Shown: positions 50,515 through 63,098 of the stretch, in pieces
Numbering within the stretch: the first letter of the stretch is position 1
Layout: each line of letters begins with the position of its first letter
Origin: Paramecium tetraurelia
Taxonomy: Eukaryota > Ciliophora > Oligohymenophorea > Peniculida > Parameciidae
Direction of reading: 5' to 3'
Assembly: GCF_000165425.1 (NCBI RefSeq)
Contig: NW_001799641.1
Span: 253,027 to 317,026, forward strand
Length of the DNA: 64,000 nt
The notes under the pieces: generated by a model
Seen by the model: the letters and a program-made list of their open reading frames with translations, nothing else
Told to the model about the DNA's origin: nothing
Databases searched by the model: none
Program-made: the position numbers and the translations under genes

Positions 50515-51599
50515 TCATCTTCCAGACCAAGAGGCAACTTATTTCTTGAAGATAATGATCACTTATTCAATTATTGCATTTTCTTCATCTCTCTTAGCCT
50601 TGGCTTAAGCATAATCAGCTCTTTTAGATTCTAAATCTGCTTAAGCTTAATCAAGAGCATCTTAGGATTCTTGTAAAATGATCTTGGATTTAGCTTATTG
50701 GGCAAGGGCTGCTTAAATTTACTAGAATTAATTATTTAAGGGATATTACAGTAGCTAATCTATCAGCATAAACTTATTTTCTTTCATATTCAACTTTCAA
50801 ATTGGCAATTTCTGCTTCACTCAATGAAACCCATCCAGCCAATTCCCATGAGGCATTTATCTCATTTGTTTCAAGTGCTTCAAGGGAAGCTGCGAGATTA
50901 GCTTCAAGTCCTTCTAACACTGATAAGACTTTTTCAGCTAAGGTTGCTCCTCTACTGACTGATCCATCCTCTTAGTTGCTGGCTAATTAAAGGAATGAAT
51001 TGATTTCGTGTTCATTAAAGGTATTGCTATATGACTTGAGCTTGTCAGCAACACTTTTGACTTGAGCCAACTCAAAGGAATCTCCATTAATGATATATCC
51101 TGCAACATCTTATTTGAGTAATCTCACAACTTCAAGAGCTTCTCTATTTTATTTGATTGATCTAACAAAAAGTTGATTGCTTAAGCATTGTTAATCAAGT
51201 AAAACTTGTATTTTTCTGGCAATTTCATCTTGTCTTTGTTCATTCCATGCAAGATAATTTTTAGTGTCAGATAACTCTTATTCAAATTAGGCTCTGTTTT
51301 CAATTGATTATTGGAATAACTTTTGATTCAATGACTTGATTTTTGTAAATTATTCGATTGTTCTGAATATAATTATTAATGTCTTACTAAGCGCCAACCC
51401 ATTCATCTGTTTCATTTTTTTAGTCAGCTGCAAATTAAGCATCCTTATTTGATTGTATTAAATCATTCAATAAACCAAAAACTGTATCAATAGCATCCAT
51501 GGCCTTTGTACCAGTTTACAAAAAGGCCATGATTTGATCATGAGTTGAAGTGGCTGAGGCCAATGTTACTAATAATACTAGAGCAAGAGTCAATTTCAT
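50515..51599 (-). CDS. Trichocyst matrix protein (2)
   Basis: 343 residues after introns 51363-51387 and 50722-50749, the same precursor length as the gene at 13029. Signal peptide MKLTLALVLLVTLASA is followed by helical heptad regions: AMDAIDTVFGLLNDLIQ, FEQELSDTKNYLAWNEQRQ, and ATLAEKVLSVLEGLEANL. ALETNEINASWELAGW lies next, then a Gln/Ala-rich helix near the end. It would be secreted, processed and packed into the trichocyst crystal. A 9-bp inverted repeat lies about 52 bp upstream of its start. Confidence 0.86.
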
Positions 51600-52309
51600 T
51601 AATATTATCAATAATTTTAATGCTCTTAAATAATGAATATAAGCTTAACCTACCCGTTTCCAGACAATATATAAAAAAACGGGTATTAATATAAAAAATA
51701 AAATTAATAACTTATCACCCTCTCTAATGCTTCTATTTTAAAATTCTATTCATTAAATACGTGCCCTTCATTGTGTTCAAATATTCAATTTTACTAAAAT
51801 GCTTTATTGTTGTAATTTCATTTTATTTCCATCCATTACTATATTTATAAGAGAAAAAACGAATTTATCTTGCAAATGAATGCCTTTCTTGTTATTTTGA
51901 TTCAATAGATATGGAAAAATATAAAAAATATTCTATTAAAAGTAATGATTGCTTGATTATTGACTAGAATTTAAGAGAACCACAATATTGATAGCTGCAA
52001 GTTACCATTAAAGGAAAATTGAATAGGAAAATTAGATTTGAATATATATTTTAAATTTATTATTAGAGAAATTCTTGTATTTCTATGGTTCATATTGCTA
52101 TTGTTTTGAATATATTGGCATAATTTTGAAATTGATTAATTTATTATAAAAATGTTTAAGAATTCAAATAAATTTAGTTAATCTAATTTAAACATAGTAA
52201 TGCCTAAACTGAGAGTTGTTATTGATATATATTTTTGGCTGAAATGAAGTTATTTAGTAAATTACAAATTTTTAGATAAAAAGGGTTTGTTAATTTATAT
52301 AAAATATTA
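51600..52309. other. Divergent spacer between trichocyst gene 2 and the CDKL gene
   Basis: About 710 bp of AT-rich DNA. Apart from the inverted repeat listed separately, I see no gene or clear motif. Confidence 0.5.
51651..51685. promoter_or_regulatory. Inverted repeat upstream of trichocyst matrix gene 2
   Basis: TACCCGTTT (51651-51659) and AAACGGGTA (51677-51685) form a perfect 9-bp inverted repeat separated by 17 bp, about 52-86 bp before the ATG at 51599. The GC core stands out in AT-rich DNA. It could be a protein-binding site or a hairpin in the 5' leader. The other trichocyst gene does not show the same repeat. Confidence 0.45.
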
Positions 52310-53850
<1,541 letters not shown>

Positions 53851-54029
53851 TTGATTAAAATATTTATTGATATAAATTGTTTAATTTATTTCACTTTAGC
53901 CATTTCTTTCAATAATCTAATTTAAAAATTATTTAGATTTGAATATATACTTTAGTTAAATCAATAATAAGAGAGAGAAAAAAAAATCCTTGATCTATGT
54001 AATTTAAGTATCTATAACATTATTTAAGA

Positions 54030-54245
54030 ATGGAATCAATAAAATAAACACTTATTGAAAGTGAAATAGAATTAATTTAGCCATCTAAGTATGATACTTG
54101 GGAACAATTTGGATGTATGAAATTCAAAGGCAGATTCAGCTTGTAATTTATACAATAGACTAATAGTGTCGAAAATATTAATGGTAAATAGAATTTAAAT
54201 TAAAAATAGGAAAAGAAATTCTTATATTAAAATATGTTAGGATGA
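54030..54245 (+). CDS. Small hypothetical protein
   Basis: A 71-codon frame (MESIKQTLIESEIELI..) ending at TGA 54243-54245. It contains KYDTWEQFGCMKFKGRFSL, which looks more protein-like than random frames nearby. A possible 26-nt intron would carry it into a different end. It lies between the CDKL kinase and the phosphatase, both on the same strand. I cannot exclude that it is a 5' leader or a chance frame. Confidence 0.3.
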
Positions 54246-54365
54246 TTACTTTAACCCATTATTCCATCTTATTTTAACTAAACTTAAAGATATAATATGA
54301 AAAGTATTAAGATAATTAAGAAATAAGTAGTTAGGAAAGAAATAATTACATATATTTTAATTAAA

Positions 54366-55086
54366 ATGTTCGTTAATAATTCTTGTCTGCCAAATAGTAT
54401 GAATTGTATTATTGCGCCATTAAATGGAGTTGGTGGTGTGTATTTAGGAAATCTGGATGCTGCATAGAATTCGGAGCTGTTATCAAAATATTAAATAGGA
54501 GCTGTTCTCTCAGTGATAGATTAATCAATTTAGATCAAAGGGGCTTAGAAATTGGTATGTGATATATAATATATAACCCTAGTGGATAATGGCTGATGAT
54601 TGTGAAGATTTCCCTTTGCATAAATATTTCGATCAGGCTATAAAATTTATTGATAACCATTCTCTTAAGACCAATATATTGATTCATTGTTATGCTGGAA
54701 TTTCACGATCTGCTGCTGTTTGTGCTGCATATATGATGCAAAAGTATAAATGGAATTTGAATTAAACTCTTCGACATATTTAGTAAAGGAGAAAATTCAT
54801 AAATCCAAATCCAGGTTTCATGAAACAACTTTAGGATTATGAATAAAAAATGAAAAGCAAATAAATAAGAAAAAATAGCTCAGTTCTAATGGAATCCAAT
54901 GAGAAATCTAGACATAGTTCTGTCGGATATGATGGAAATGTCATAAATCTAAATGGAACCAATTCTATGAATAAATAAGTGCTAAATCAAACTATGTAAC
55001 AGAATCAAAGAGATAGACTAAGTGATTTCAATGTAAAATTAAACTCATACATGCATTAATGGAAAATAAGAGAAAGAGCCCATTGA
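54366..55086 (+). CDS. Dual-specificity protein phosphatase
   Basis: 230 residues after intron 54555-54582. The catalytic core is HCYAGISRSAAVCAAYMM, the HCx5R loop with the nucleophilic Cys, preceded by the DSP start GGVYLGNLDAAQN and the general-acid region ADDCEDFPLHKYFDQA. The C-terminal ~85 residues are polar and unassigned. Such enzymes remove phosphate from Tyr and Ser/Thr, often in MAP kinases. It starts on a Met near the domain edge; no N-terminal targeting region is seen. Confidence 0.9.
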
Positions 55087-55232
55087 ACAATATTTTTATA
55101 CTAATTTTATTTAATGACGCATTTTCATTATTTATTTGAATTTCTTTTTTTAATCCTACAATAATACGTATGATATTTAGATATTTAAATGAAATACAAG
55201 AATCTACATTAACAATTATAAGCTTAAATCAA

Positions 55233-55517
55233 TCAGAATAATTGTGAGTCGTCTTTTGTTTCACTTTTTCTAATTAATATGGGAGAATCAAGATTTGGTA
55301 CATCACTAATGAACTTAGATCTGATTCCACATAGTATTTAACTATATTCATTGGAATCATCATCTGATGAAAGAATGTCAGCAAAAGGCACTTTTATTAC
55401 CACCCTTTTTTCAATCTTCACCTTTTTTTTTAAGGGGATTTCTGATGTCTCTTTATCTTAAATCTTCTCTGTCTGTTTTTCTTTTTAAGAACATATTGAA
55501 GATTTACGTCTGCTCAT
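55233..55517 (-). CDS. Small charged hypothetical protein
   Basis: 94 residues without introns: a basic N-terminus (MSRRKSSICSQKEKQ), a Lys-rich middle (LKKKVKIEKRVVIKVPF), an acidic run (LSSDDDSNEYSQ) and a polar end. No family recognised. The composition and the clear start suggest a real gene with possible nuclear signals. Confidence 0.45.
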
Positions 55518-55560
55518 CAATATTTTAATTATATATTAATATATTTTACTTATTTAAAAA

Positions 55561-56835
55561 TCATTTAAAATCACATTCAGACTAGCATATCTTTAAAACC
55601 ATTCTTACTTCATCCATTATATAAAATGATCCAATCACCAATATTGTCTAATCGATCTAACATACTTTATTCACAACATCCAAGGTAGTTTTTGAAATAT
55701 CACCATCATATAAAACTTTGATATCATCAAAACCTAACAATTGTTTAATTTGAAATGCTCTATTATTCTTAGCCTAAACCATGTAAACTTAATGGCAATG
55801 TGATTTTAGCAATTATAAACATGAAGTAATATCTTTATCATTAGAAGCTCCATATATACAAATAATCTATTAACCCTTTAACAAATCTAAGACACTTTTC
55901 TGATACATATTATATTATAATTACAATCGCTTATTCATTATGGCCAACGTCAAGATATACTTTAATATATTTTCCCAATTCATTTTATAAGCGGAATTAT
56001 TCAAGCCTGCAAGGTTACTTAATTTATAAAACCTCTTCAAAGTTATTAAATTTAAATTCTAATATGAATAAAATTATTACAATATTTCTCCATTAAATTT
56101 TTTTATGAAGCAGCTACTATTGCATTGTTTTCATCATTAAAATCTAAGAATTCGCCTTATACTATTGTGAGATCTGCATTCTTTTATGTTGCCTCATTAA
56201 TAAAAATCTCATATGGCTAACATTTTGGCCCTATAACAACAGGACAATTTTGTTTAATAATTCCAGCCTTCTCCTTTGCAATTAAGTCGAGGGTATTCCC
56301 AAGAATATGCATATGATCAAATCCTATGGTTGTAATTATAGATATTAAAGGAGAAGTGATGATATTGGTTGAATCCATTCTTCCTCCTAAACCAGTTTCC
56401 CATGATACATATTTAAGATGCATATCATTAAAGTATTTTAATGCTAAACATGTCACATATTCAAAAAAAGTTAATTCAAGATTACTCCTTTCTGCCAAAT
56501 TAAAAAAGTCATTTAAGTGTTCTTATACGTATTCTTCCGAAATCATTTAATTATCGACCTCATTTTGTTGATACATGTACTTTAATTCTTTCTCTAAAAC
56601 TTGAAATATGAGGGGAAGTAAAACAACCACATGATTCAATCGATTGCATTAATTTGCACATTTTAAGTGTTACAGAACCTTTTCCATTTGTTCCTGCTAT
56701 ATGAATGAATTATAGGTCTTTCTGTGGATTTCCCAATAATTATGTCATTTTAAGCATGTTTGCTAATGTCGCTCTATCTTTTCGAAATACAGACACTTTG
56801 TTAAGTTTTTATAATGCTTATTAGTATTTTTACAT
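55561..56835 (-). CDS. Folylpolyglutamate synthase / FolC family ligase
   Basis: 401 residues after introns 56559-56580, 56059-56080 and 55900-55924. It adds glutamates to folate using ATP, keeping folates in the cell. Marks in order: the P-loop HIAGTNGKGSVT, CFTSPHISSFRERI, the metal and folate region WETGLGGRMDSTNI with GFDHMHILG, KEKAGIIK, and the C-terminal domain with YLDVGHNEQAI and LVIGSFYIMDEV. The bacterial-type N-terminal wording leaves open a bifunctional FolC. Short for a eukaryotic enzyme, with no mitochondrial presequence. Confidence 0.93.
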
Positions 56836-56865
56836 TAATAAAATAATACAATAACAATCATTTCG

Positions 56866-57615
56866 TCATGACCTTTGATGTCTAATTAAGGACATTTTAT
56901 CATCAAGATCTTTAATTAAGGCTTGAATAAGAGTTAAGCTTTTATTAAATCCAGCAGCATTGGCTCTTAAAGAATCGATTTTTGGCATCTTTACCATTTC
57001 TGGCGTTGTTGTAATATTTAGTTTTAAGCATTTGGCTGCAGTTAATTCATCTTCATTCTCTAAGAATACTTAAGAATTCTTTACCTTTGAGAGTCTATTT
57101 GAGACGTTCAATTTCTTCTTGTGTCTATGATTTCATAGCTTCCAAATCTGTATGGGCTAAGGCTAATTGTTCGAGAACCTTATCTAATTTCACTTCCAAG
57201 TCTTTATTTGCTTCTTCTAGCTGTCTTAATTTAATTGAAAACAATACCTAACTTTACTATTATTTAAATCTTAATCGACTTCTAGATCAATGATTTGCAT
57301 TTTATAAGTTTAGAGAGTTTTTTACAAATCGGTGATTTGAGCCTCCTTTTTATTTATTTACTTTTCTAATTGATTTTAAATATTCTACAATTCATTCTAA
57401 AGAATATAAGATAATATATTTACTCTGGCCTTTTGGGTTTCTTCTTTTTGTTGCAGAAGAGAATTTTATGCTTAAGCAAGTTATTTACTTAAGGATTCAA
57501 TACTCTTTTATTATTAATCTTCTAATGCTTAACTTTCCTCGACAAACTAATTATACTCTTCTTCCATTAATTGATATTTTTAAGCCATCTCTTCATACAA
57601 CTCTTTGTAGTTCAT
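56866..57615 (-). CDS. NudE/NDEL1-like dynein regulator
   Basis: 224 residues after introns 57397-57423, 57225-57247 and 57060-57084. The N-terminal half is a long coiled coil beginning YKELYEEMAQKYQLMEEEY and EESQALED, which fits the LIS1- and dynein-binding coil of NudE proteins. The C-terminal ~70 residues are less helical (LNITTTPEMVKMPKIDSLR) and end LIKDLDDKMSLIRHQRS. The family helps dynein in spindle and organelle positioning. Coiled coils look alike, so the call is moderate. It sits 30 bp upstream of the folate gene on the same strand. Confidence 0.6.
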
Positions 57616-57657
57616 TTAATTAGGAATAAATTATTTTTAGTATAATATTTAATTGAC

Positions 57658-58647
57658 TCATTTAAAGCGTTTGCTTAACTTTGAAATTCCATATTTAACA
57701 CTTAAAAAAGGAGAAATCATGGCCAAATTGTAGAAGAGCATACGTTTGGAGGAAAATTGGTTTTTCCTTTTAACACTTTCTTTGATGAGATCTTTGATTC
57801 TATCTTAACTCATCATTTTTAATGTTCCCATGTTGTCTTTTTCACCCAATACAATACTTAACAATTATCCAGGTATCTTTGAACATAAGAACTCCCTAAG
57901 TCAATAAAGAATTGATTACAATGATTTAATGCTATTATCGATTAAGACTTCCCCATCTTTTTAGATTTTAATCACATTATTGAGATCTCCTAGATTGGAG
58001 AGGTAAAGATCAGTTATATTTTTATAATTTCCTTTGAGTATGTTGAAGACTTTGTTTTAGTTTTCACCTCCCAAAGTAAATCTAATGTCACCATAATAGG
58101 ATAAACTGATCACACTGTAGAGTAACTCTTATAAGGACATAGATGATTTGAAATCCATCAAAATAGCAACAGCTAAAGCACTTTACAAATTAGCAATGAA
58201 TGCTCTTTAAAATCTAAGATCTTCAAATTCCTAAATAGTGACTATGGGTTTCTACATTCTCCCAGCAATAGATAGCCATTTCCAATTTTCTAGATCTTTG
58301 ATTAATTCTTTAGTGGACACAACACCATATTTCAATTTCAAATCCTAATATTAAACAAAGGGACTGAAATGAATAGGGAATATTTCAACATTCATCCTCT
58401 GTATGAATCTGCTTCCTAAATAATAGCTTAAGCCACTATAATGCTATGGTAGTCATATAAATACTGTTGAATTAATCTAAATATTCTGCATATGCCACTC
58501 TTCCACATTATCGACGGCAATTATTAAATCTATCATAGGTTTGTTTTTTGTATAATCATAATTGAATTAAGGTTGAACAGCTGATCCATAAGCAAATGAC
58601 AATTCACTTTAGGGTAGAGTTTGGATGAATTATTTCAACAGGTTCAT
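57658..58647 (-). CDS. TAM41: Mitochondrial CDP-diacylglycerol synthase TAM41
   Basis: 314 residues after introns 58444-58464 and 57896-57919. It makes CDP-diacylglycerol from phosphatidic acid and CTP on the matrix side of the inner membrane, for cardiolipin. Marks: the nucleotidyltransferase start LSFAYGSAVQPQ, MIDLIIAVDNVEEWH, LKYGVVSTKELIKDLENW, LSIAGRMQKP, and LSYYGDIRFTLGGEN. The length is usual. No obvious presequence is present at this start (MNLLKQFIQTLP). The first intron, 21 nt, is the shortest in the window. Confidence 0.92.
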
Positions 58648-58732
58648 TGGAATTTATTACATACTTGTAAATAATATTAATAGCCGAATAATAATAATTA
58701 AACAAATAACATTTATATATATATTATATTTG

Positions 58733-60183
58733 TCAAACTCCATTAATAAAGTTATCAATCATAAACCATGAGTTCTCTCTTTAATCTTATGGGACCATCT
58801 AAGATAAATAATATATTGAATTACATGTCCAGCACTTCTAATAACTTGGAATCTGAAATAATTGTATTCAACAATCCATCCTGCTAATTAATTTTTTAAT
58901 TCTCCATCATTAGTGTTCAAATATGGAGTCCATCCTTTAATTTCTTTGATTCCTTGTATCTATTTGATGCTTTCATATGTCTCAACTATACTAACAGCCA
59001 AATCTTGATCACCAGAATATAGGAGAATTTAGATTCCTGCTTAAAATAATTCAGGTAAAATTTAATAGCTTCCCTCTGATTTAGTATATTAAAGATAAAT
59101 AGGATCACTGCATCCTGACCAGACAGTGTTCTTATCTACATGAAGTGCTTCTTTATATTCATCAGTGTTCAACTTATTAGCTAAAGGTCCAAAATCAATG
59201 CAAGGTGCACCAGAATCATCATCATCTTCAGTTAGTTTCAACCAAGGAGTGTATGAAAATCTGTGTTTGGATTCTCTTTGCACTTTGTATTATTTCAAAG
59301 TACTGTCACCCCAACAATATGAATACACTCCATAAGGATTAATCTCTGCAATAGCACTATCTAGAGATTTCTTAGCTTGTCTGCAACTAGCTGAGTTTGG
59401 CTACAAAGCGCAATTGTGATTCAAAATAAACTAATTAGTATAATCAATGAATGATCTTCTAGCCAAGAACTTTAATGAAGTTTAACTTCTAAATTTCTCA
59501 TCGTTGATTAAAACACCATTTCCGATCAATACTCCCCTGAAATTAATCTTTTCCTTTTAATCTACTGTTTTTTCACCTTCCAACAAAGCTTTGGCTGTAT
59601 AAGGAATGTACATTCCTAATAATTAATAACTTTCATACCTGCATATGATTCTCCAGCAATGTAGAAATCTCTACCTCTGTAATATGTGAATGTATTGAAC
59701 CACTCTCGGATGGCTTCATAGTTGAATCTTCCAGTCTTCTCATCTGTGAATTTGTAGTCTTTGTCGGGAGTTGGCTATGAGAATCCGACACCAAATGGAG
59801 ATTCCAATATTAATAAATGAGCATTTTTATTCCATGACCATGGATTGTACTTGTATTCGGTTTCTCCATTGTCAATTACATATGGACCGATTTCTTGCAT
59901 CAAACCCAACAATGATGAACATCCTGGACCACCATTAAGCCAGAGTATTACTGGTTAAGTTGCTACCTCTGCATCCTCTGTTTGGCTCTCTACGAACACA
60001 TAATGCAAATTTCTAATGTAGAATCTATATAAACCTGTTCACTCCCTCGTCATTAAGCTCAATCAATCCTGACCAAGTTTTGAATCTATATACTGGCCAA
60101 TCTGGCCATTTAAATTCATCAGCCACAAAATCTATGCATGATACTGAGAGCAGCACTGTAGCGAGCATCACAAATTTCATCAT
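58733..60183 (-). CDS. Serine carboxypeptidase (peptidase S10)
   Basis: 459 residues after introns 60013-60034, 59616-59638 and 58799-58824. The start is a signal peptide ([16 protein letters not shown]), so it is lysosomal or secreted. The S10 catalytic triad is complete: Ser in AGESYAG, Asp in [10 protein letters not shown], His in SAGHMVPQDQ; the oxyanion and substrate region [12 protein letters not shown] is also present. It removes single residues from peptide C-termini at acid pH. Several Cys suggest the usual disulfides. Confidence 0.95.
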
Positions 60184-60521
60184 TAATTTCTAATTATTTA
60201 TTAAATTATATAGATTTGTCGATTTCTTAATTAAATAACCGGTGAAATTTGAATGCATATTGATAATTGCACTTCAATAATGTCTAACATCGATAATTTG
60301 TGTTCGCATGACAATTGTATGATTATAATAAGAGAATATTGTTATGTTAAATAAAGATAATACCAACAATTCTAATAATATATACATGCCTTAGAAATGT
60401 GTTTGATTTTAAGTATTTCTAGTTTAATTAATACTTCTTTATAATATGTGATAGTTCATTTTTGATATCAATATCAATATAAAGAAATAATTGAATAATA
60501 ATAAAATATATTTAATTTAAT
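60184..60521. other. Divergent promoter region between carboxypeptidase and prefoldin genes
   Basis: About 340 bp of AT-rich DNA; no gene or clear motif seen. Confidence 0.5.
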
Positions 60522-60917
60522 ATGTAGTAAATTAGTAAGGAAAAGGAAAATCAAATCTAATAAGCTATGGACTTAGAAAAGGATGTAATAAGTACATTAG
60601 GCAAAGTGAGATAATATGAAACTTCAATTAATTCACTCAAAAGAAACATATAAAAATGCAATATTACTTTGAAGGAATTGGGCAGTATTGATCAATAGAA
60701 GACATACTAACCTGTTGGTAGATGGTATCATAGTTCACATTTACTTTTTAGCTTTATTTTGAAACCCAAAGCAGATATTGTGAACGAAGTTAATGAAAAT
60801 ATCAAATCACATGAGAAAGACATAGATGAATATGAAAAGGTTAGATAGCATTTAATTACAAAAGGGAAGGAGAAAGAAACTTAATTATAAGAAGCAATGA
60901 AATCATTAAAAATTTGA
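60522..60917 (+). CDS. PFDN1: Prefoldin subunit 1
   Basis: 122 residues after intron 60725-60751. It is a beta-type prefoldin subunit that delivers unfolded actin and tubulin to the CCT chaperonin. Two coiled-coil arms flank the central hairpin, with the family phrase QKTYQPVGRCFILKPKADIV between them. The length is normal. The next gene starts only 16 bp after its stop. Confidence 0.85.
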
Positions 60918-60933
60918 AATTTTAATATATTTT

Positions 60934-63066
60934 ATGTTCTAAGATAATATTTGGGAATGCGTCTAATAAAATGGCATGCCAACTCCAAAAAGTGGACATT
61001 GTTGTTGTGTAGTAGCAAATAATTTTTATGTTTTTGGTGGACAATCAAACACAGAAATACTAAATGAATTTCATAGATTCAATCTAGAAGATAAAACTTG
61101 GAGTAAAATAAAGACTGATTCATAACCAAATGGAAGAAGTTCAGCAGGAATGTGTGGTGTTGATGATATTAAAAAGCTTTATTTATTTGGGGGTACCTTA
61201 TTGATAGTTGAGAAAACTAGCAAGAAGTAAAATAATTATTTTATCCATCTAGTGATCTCTATGAATATGACATTTAAAAAAACAATTGGACTATTGTGAT
61301 AACCTAAACTCCAGGTCCATGTGAGAGATACGGTCATTCAATGATAATGTCAAATTAGTAATTAAGAATAATATTCTATTGTTTAGTTAGATATATATTT
61401 TTGGTGGCGTTCATTATGTAAAAGCATAAAATAGAATGAATCCAGAATTTTTAAATGACTTATGGGTGTTCTCTTTGATTGATAAAATTTGGAAGAAACT
61501 TGATGTATAATCAAATTGATTACCAAGCTTAGGGCCTAAATTTAACCATAAGCTAGATACAGACACACAACTGCTGTTATTGGGAATGAACTGTATATCA
61601 TAGGTGGAACTACAAATTAAAATCGTTATGGATAGATAGTAAAGACCGATTTTACTAATATGTAATGGTCATACTTAGAGTTAGAGGCTCTTAAAAACAA
61701 ATCAAAAAAAAACTTATTTAAAGGTAGATACGGACATGCTTGTTTTGTTATGGAAAATATGGTATACATTTATAGTGGTATGGATGATGGGTAGTGTGAT
61801 GATGCATTATAATTAGATGTGATACAGAATAAATGGAAGAGTAAGAAGTTCAGAGGAAATATACCATCTCGTGAATTTTTTAGTTTTGCTTAGACATCAA
61901 ATCAACTATTTATATTTGGAGGGAGAACTTAATAGAATTAAAGATTAAATGATCTATATGTATGGAATCACAACTTAAGATAAGAGGAATAGCAGTATTG
62001 TACATTAAGATAAGAAATGGTAATAATTCTAATCTATTTAAAGCATTCTTTATTGGAAATTCATTAAAATTGTAGCGATTTTACAATATTTACTAAGAGT
62101 GGTACCTAATATGCCTTACATAAGAGTCTTATAAAAGTTAGATGCCCAATTTTATTGTAGTTTCAAAATCTGCAGTTTTCAGATATTCTGGTTTAAATCC
62201 TGATAAAATACATTTATAAAGCAGAGTTAGCTTTGGATTTACTTAGTAAAGTTGAGATTAGAGAGGCTCTTTAATTTAGTGCTTTCATTTCTGATGAATT
62301 GTTTGCCACTGCCATTATTTAATATTTCCTGATTGATTCAAGAGGCTAAAGCGATTATGATTTTATTGAAAAAGAGTTGTAACAAATTCAAGGTAAAGGC
62401 AATTCTAGTGCACAGATTAATTTTCTATTGAAAAGTGTTTTGTAGATATTAGAATAGAGAAAACAAAAATAATTAGTCAATTTATTTCAACAACAAAGAA
62501 TCATATTTAACAATGTTTCTAATTAAATAGTAATGAAATTTTATCAAGATATGAGAAAGTTATAGTATCATTCTGAAACTGATACAATAATTACTGCATA
62601 GGATAAATAAATAAATGTACATTCATTTGTATTGGTTGCAAGATCAGAATACTTTAGAGAAATGATCCATTTTGAGAATGGAGTAATTCAGCAAATCTAG
62701 GTTGACTTTGATCCATAGATTTTATAAAATATAATCAACTATCTTTATTGTGGATACTAGGCATTGTAAAGGTAAAATGAAGGGAATTTCGATCATTTAA
62801 TCAATGCATTCAAAGCATCTAGTTATTTCATGTTGAGTAACTAAACATTTCTATACTTGATCTAAGAAGGAATGGCTGAATTTATAAGTAAAGACAATGT
62901 ATTTGATTTGGCTGAATTAGCAGAGCAATTGAATGCAACATATTTACTTTATGAATGTTGTACTTTTATTTCTGAAAACCTAAAAGGAGTATCTTTATCA
63001 GATTTGAGAAAACTATCAAAAGAAGTATTAATTCGTGTTCTTGAAGTAATAGGATAGAAATAATGA
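60934..63066 (+). CDS. Kelch-BTB protein (LZTR1-like layout)
   Basis: 676 residues after introns 61227-61252, 61358-61386, 61505-61527 and probably 62020-62043 (in frame, no stop). The N-terminal ~340 residues form a kelch propeller: repeated GGQ/GGT/GGV/GGR turns (YVFGGQ, LYLFGG, IYIFGG, LYIIGG, LFIFGG) each followed by W. Two BTB/POZ domains follow: one at CSDFTIFTKSGTQYALHKSL, the other, more divergent, at INVHSFVLVARSEYFREMI, with BACK-like helices between and after. The kelch plus double BTB order is that of LZTR1, a cullin-3 adaptor. Substrate unknown. Confidence 0.87.
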
Positions 63067-63098
63067 ATATATAATTAACATTATCAAAATTTAAAGTT

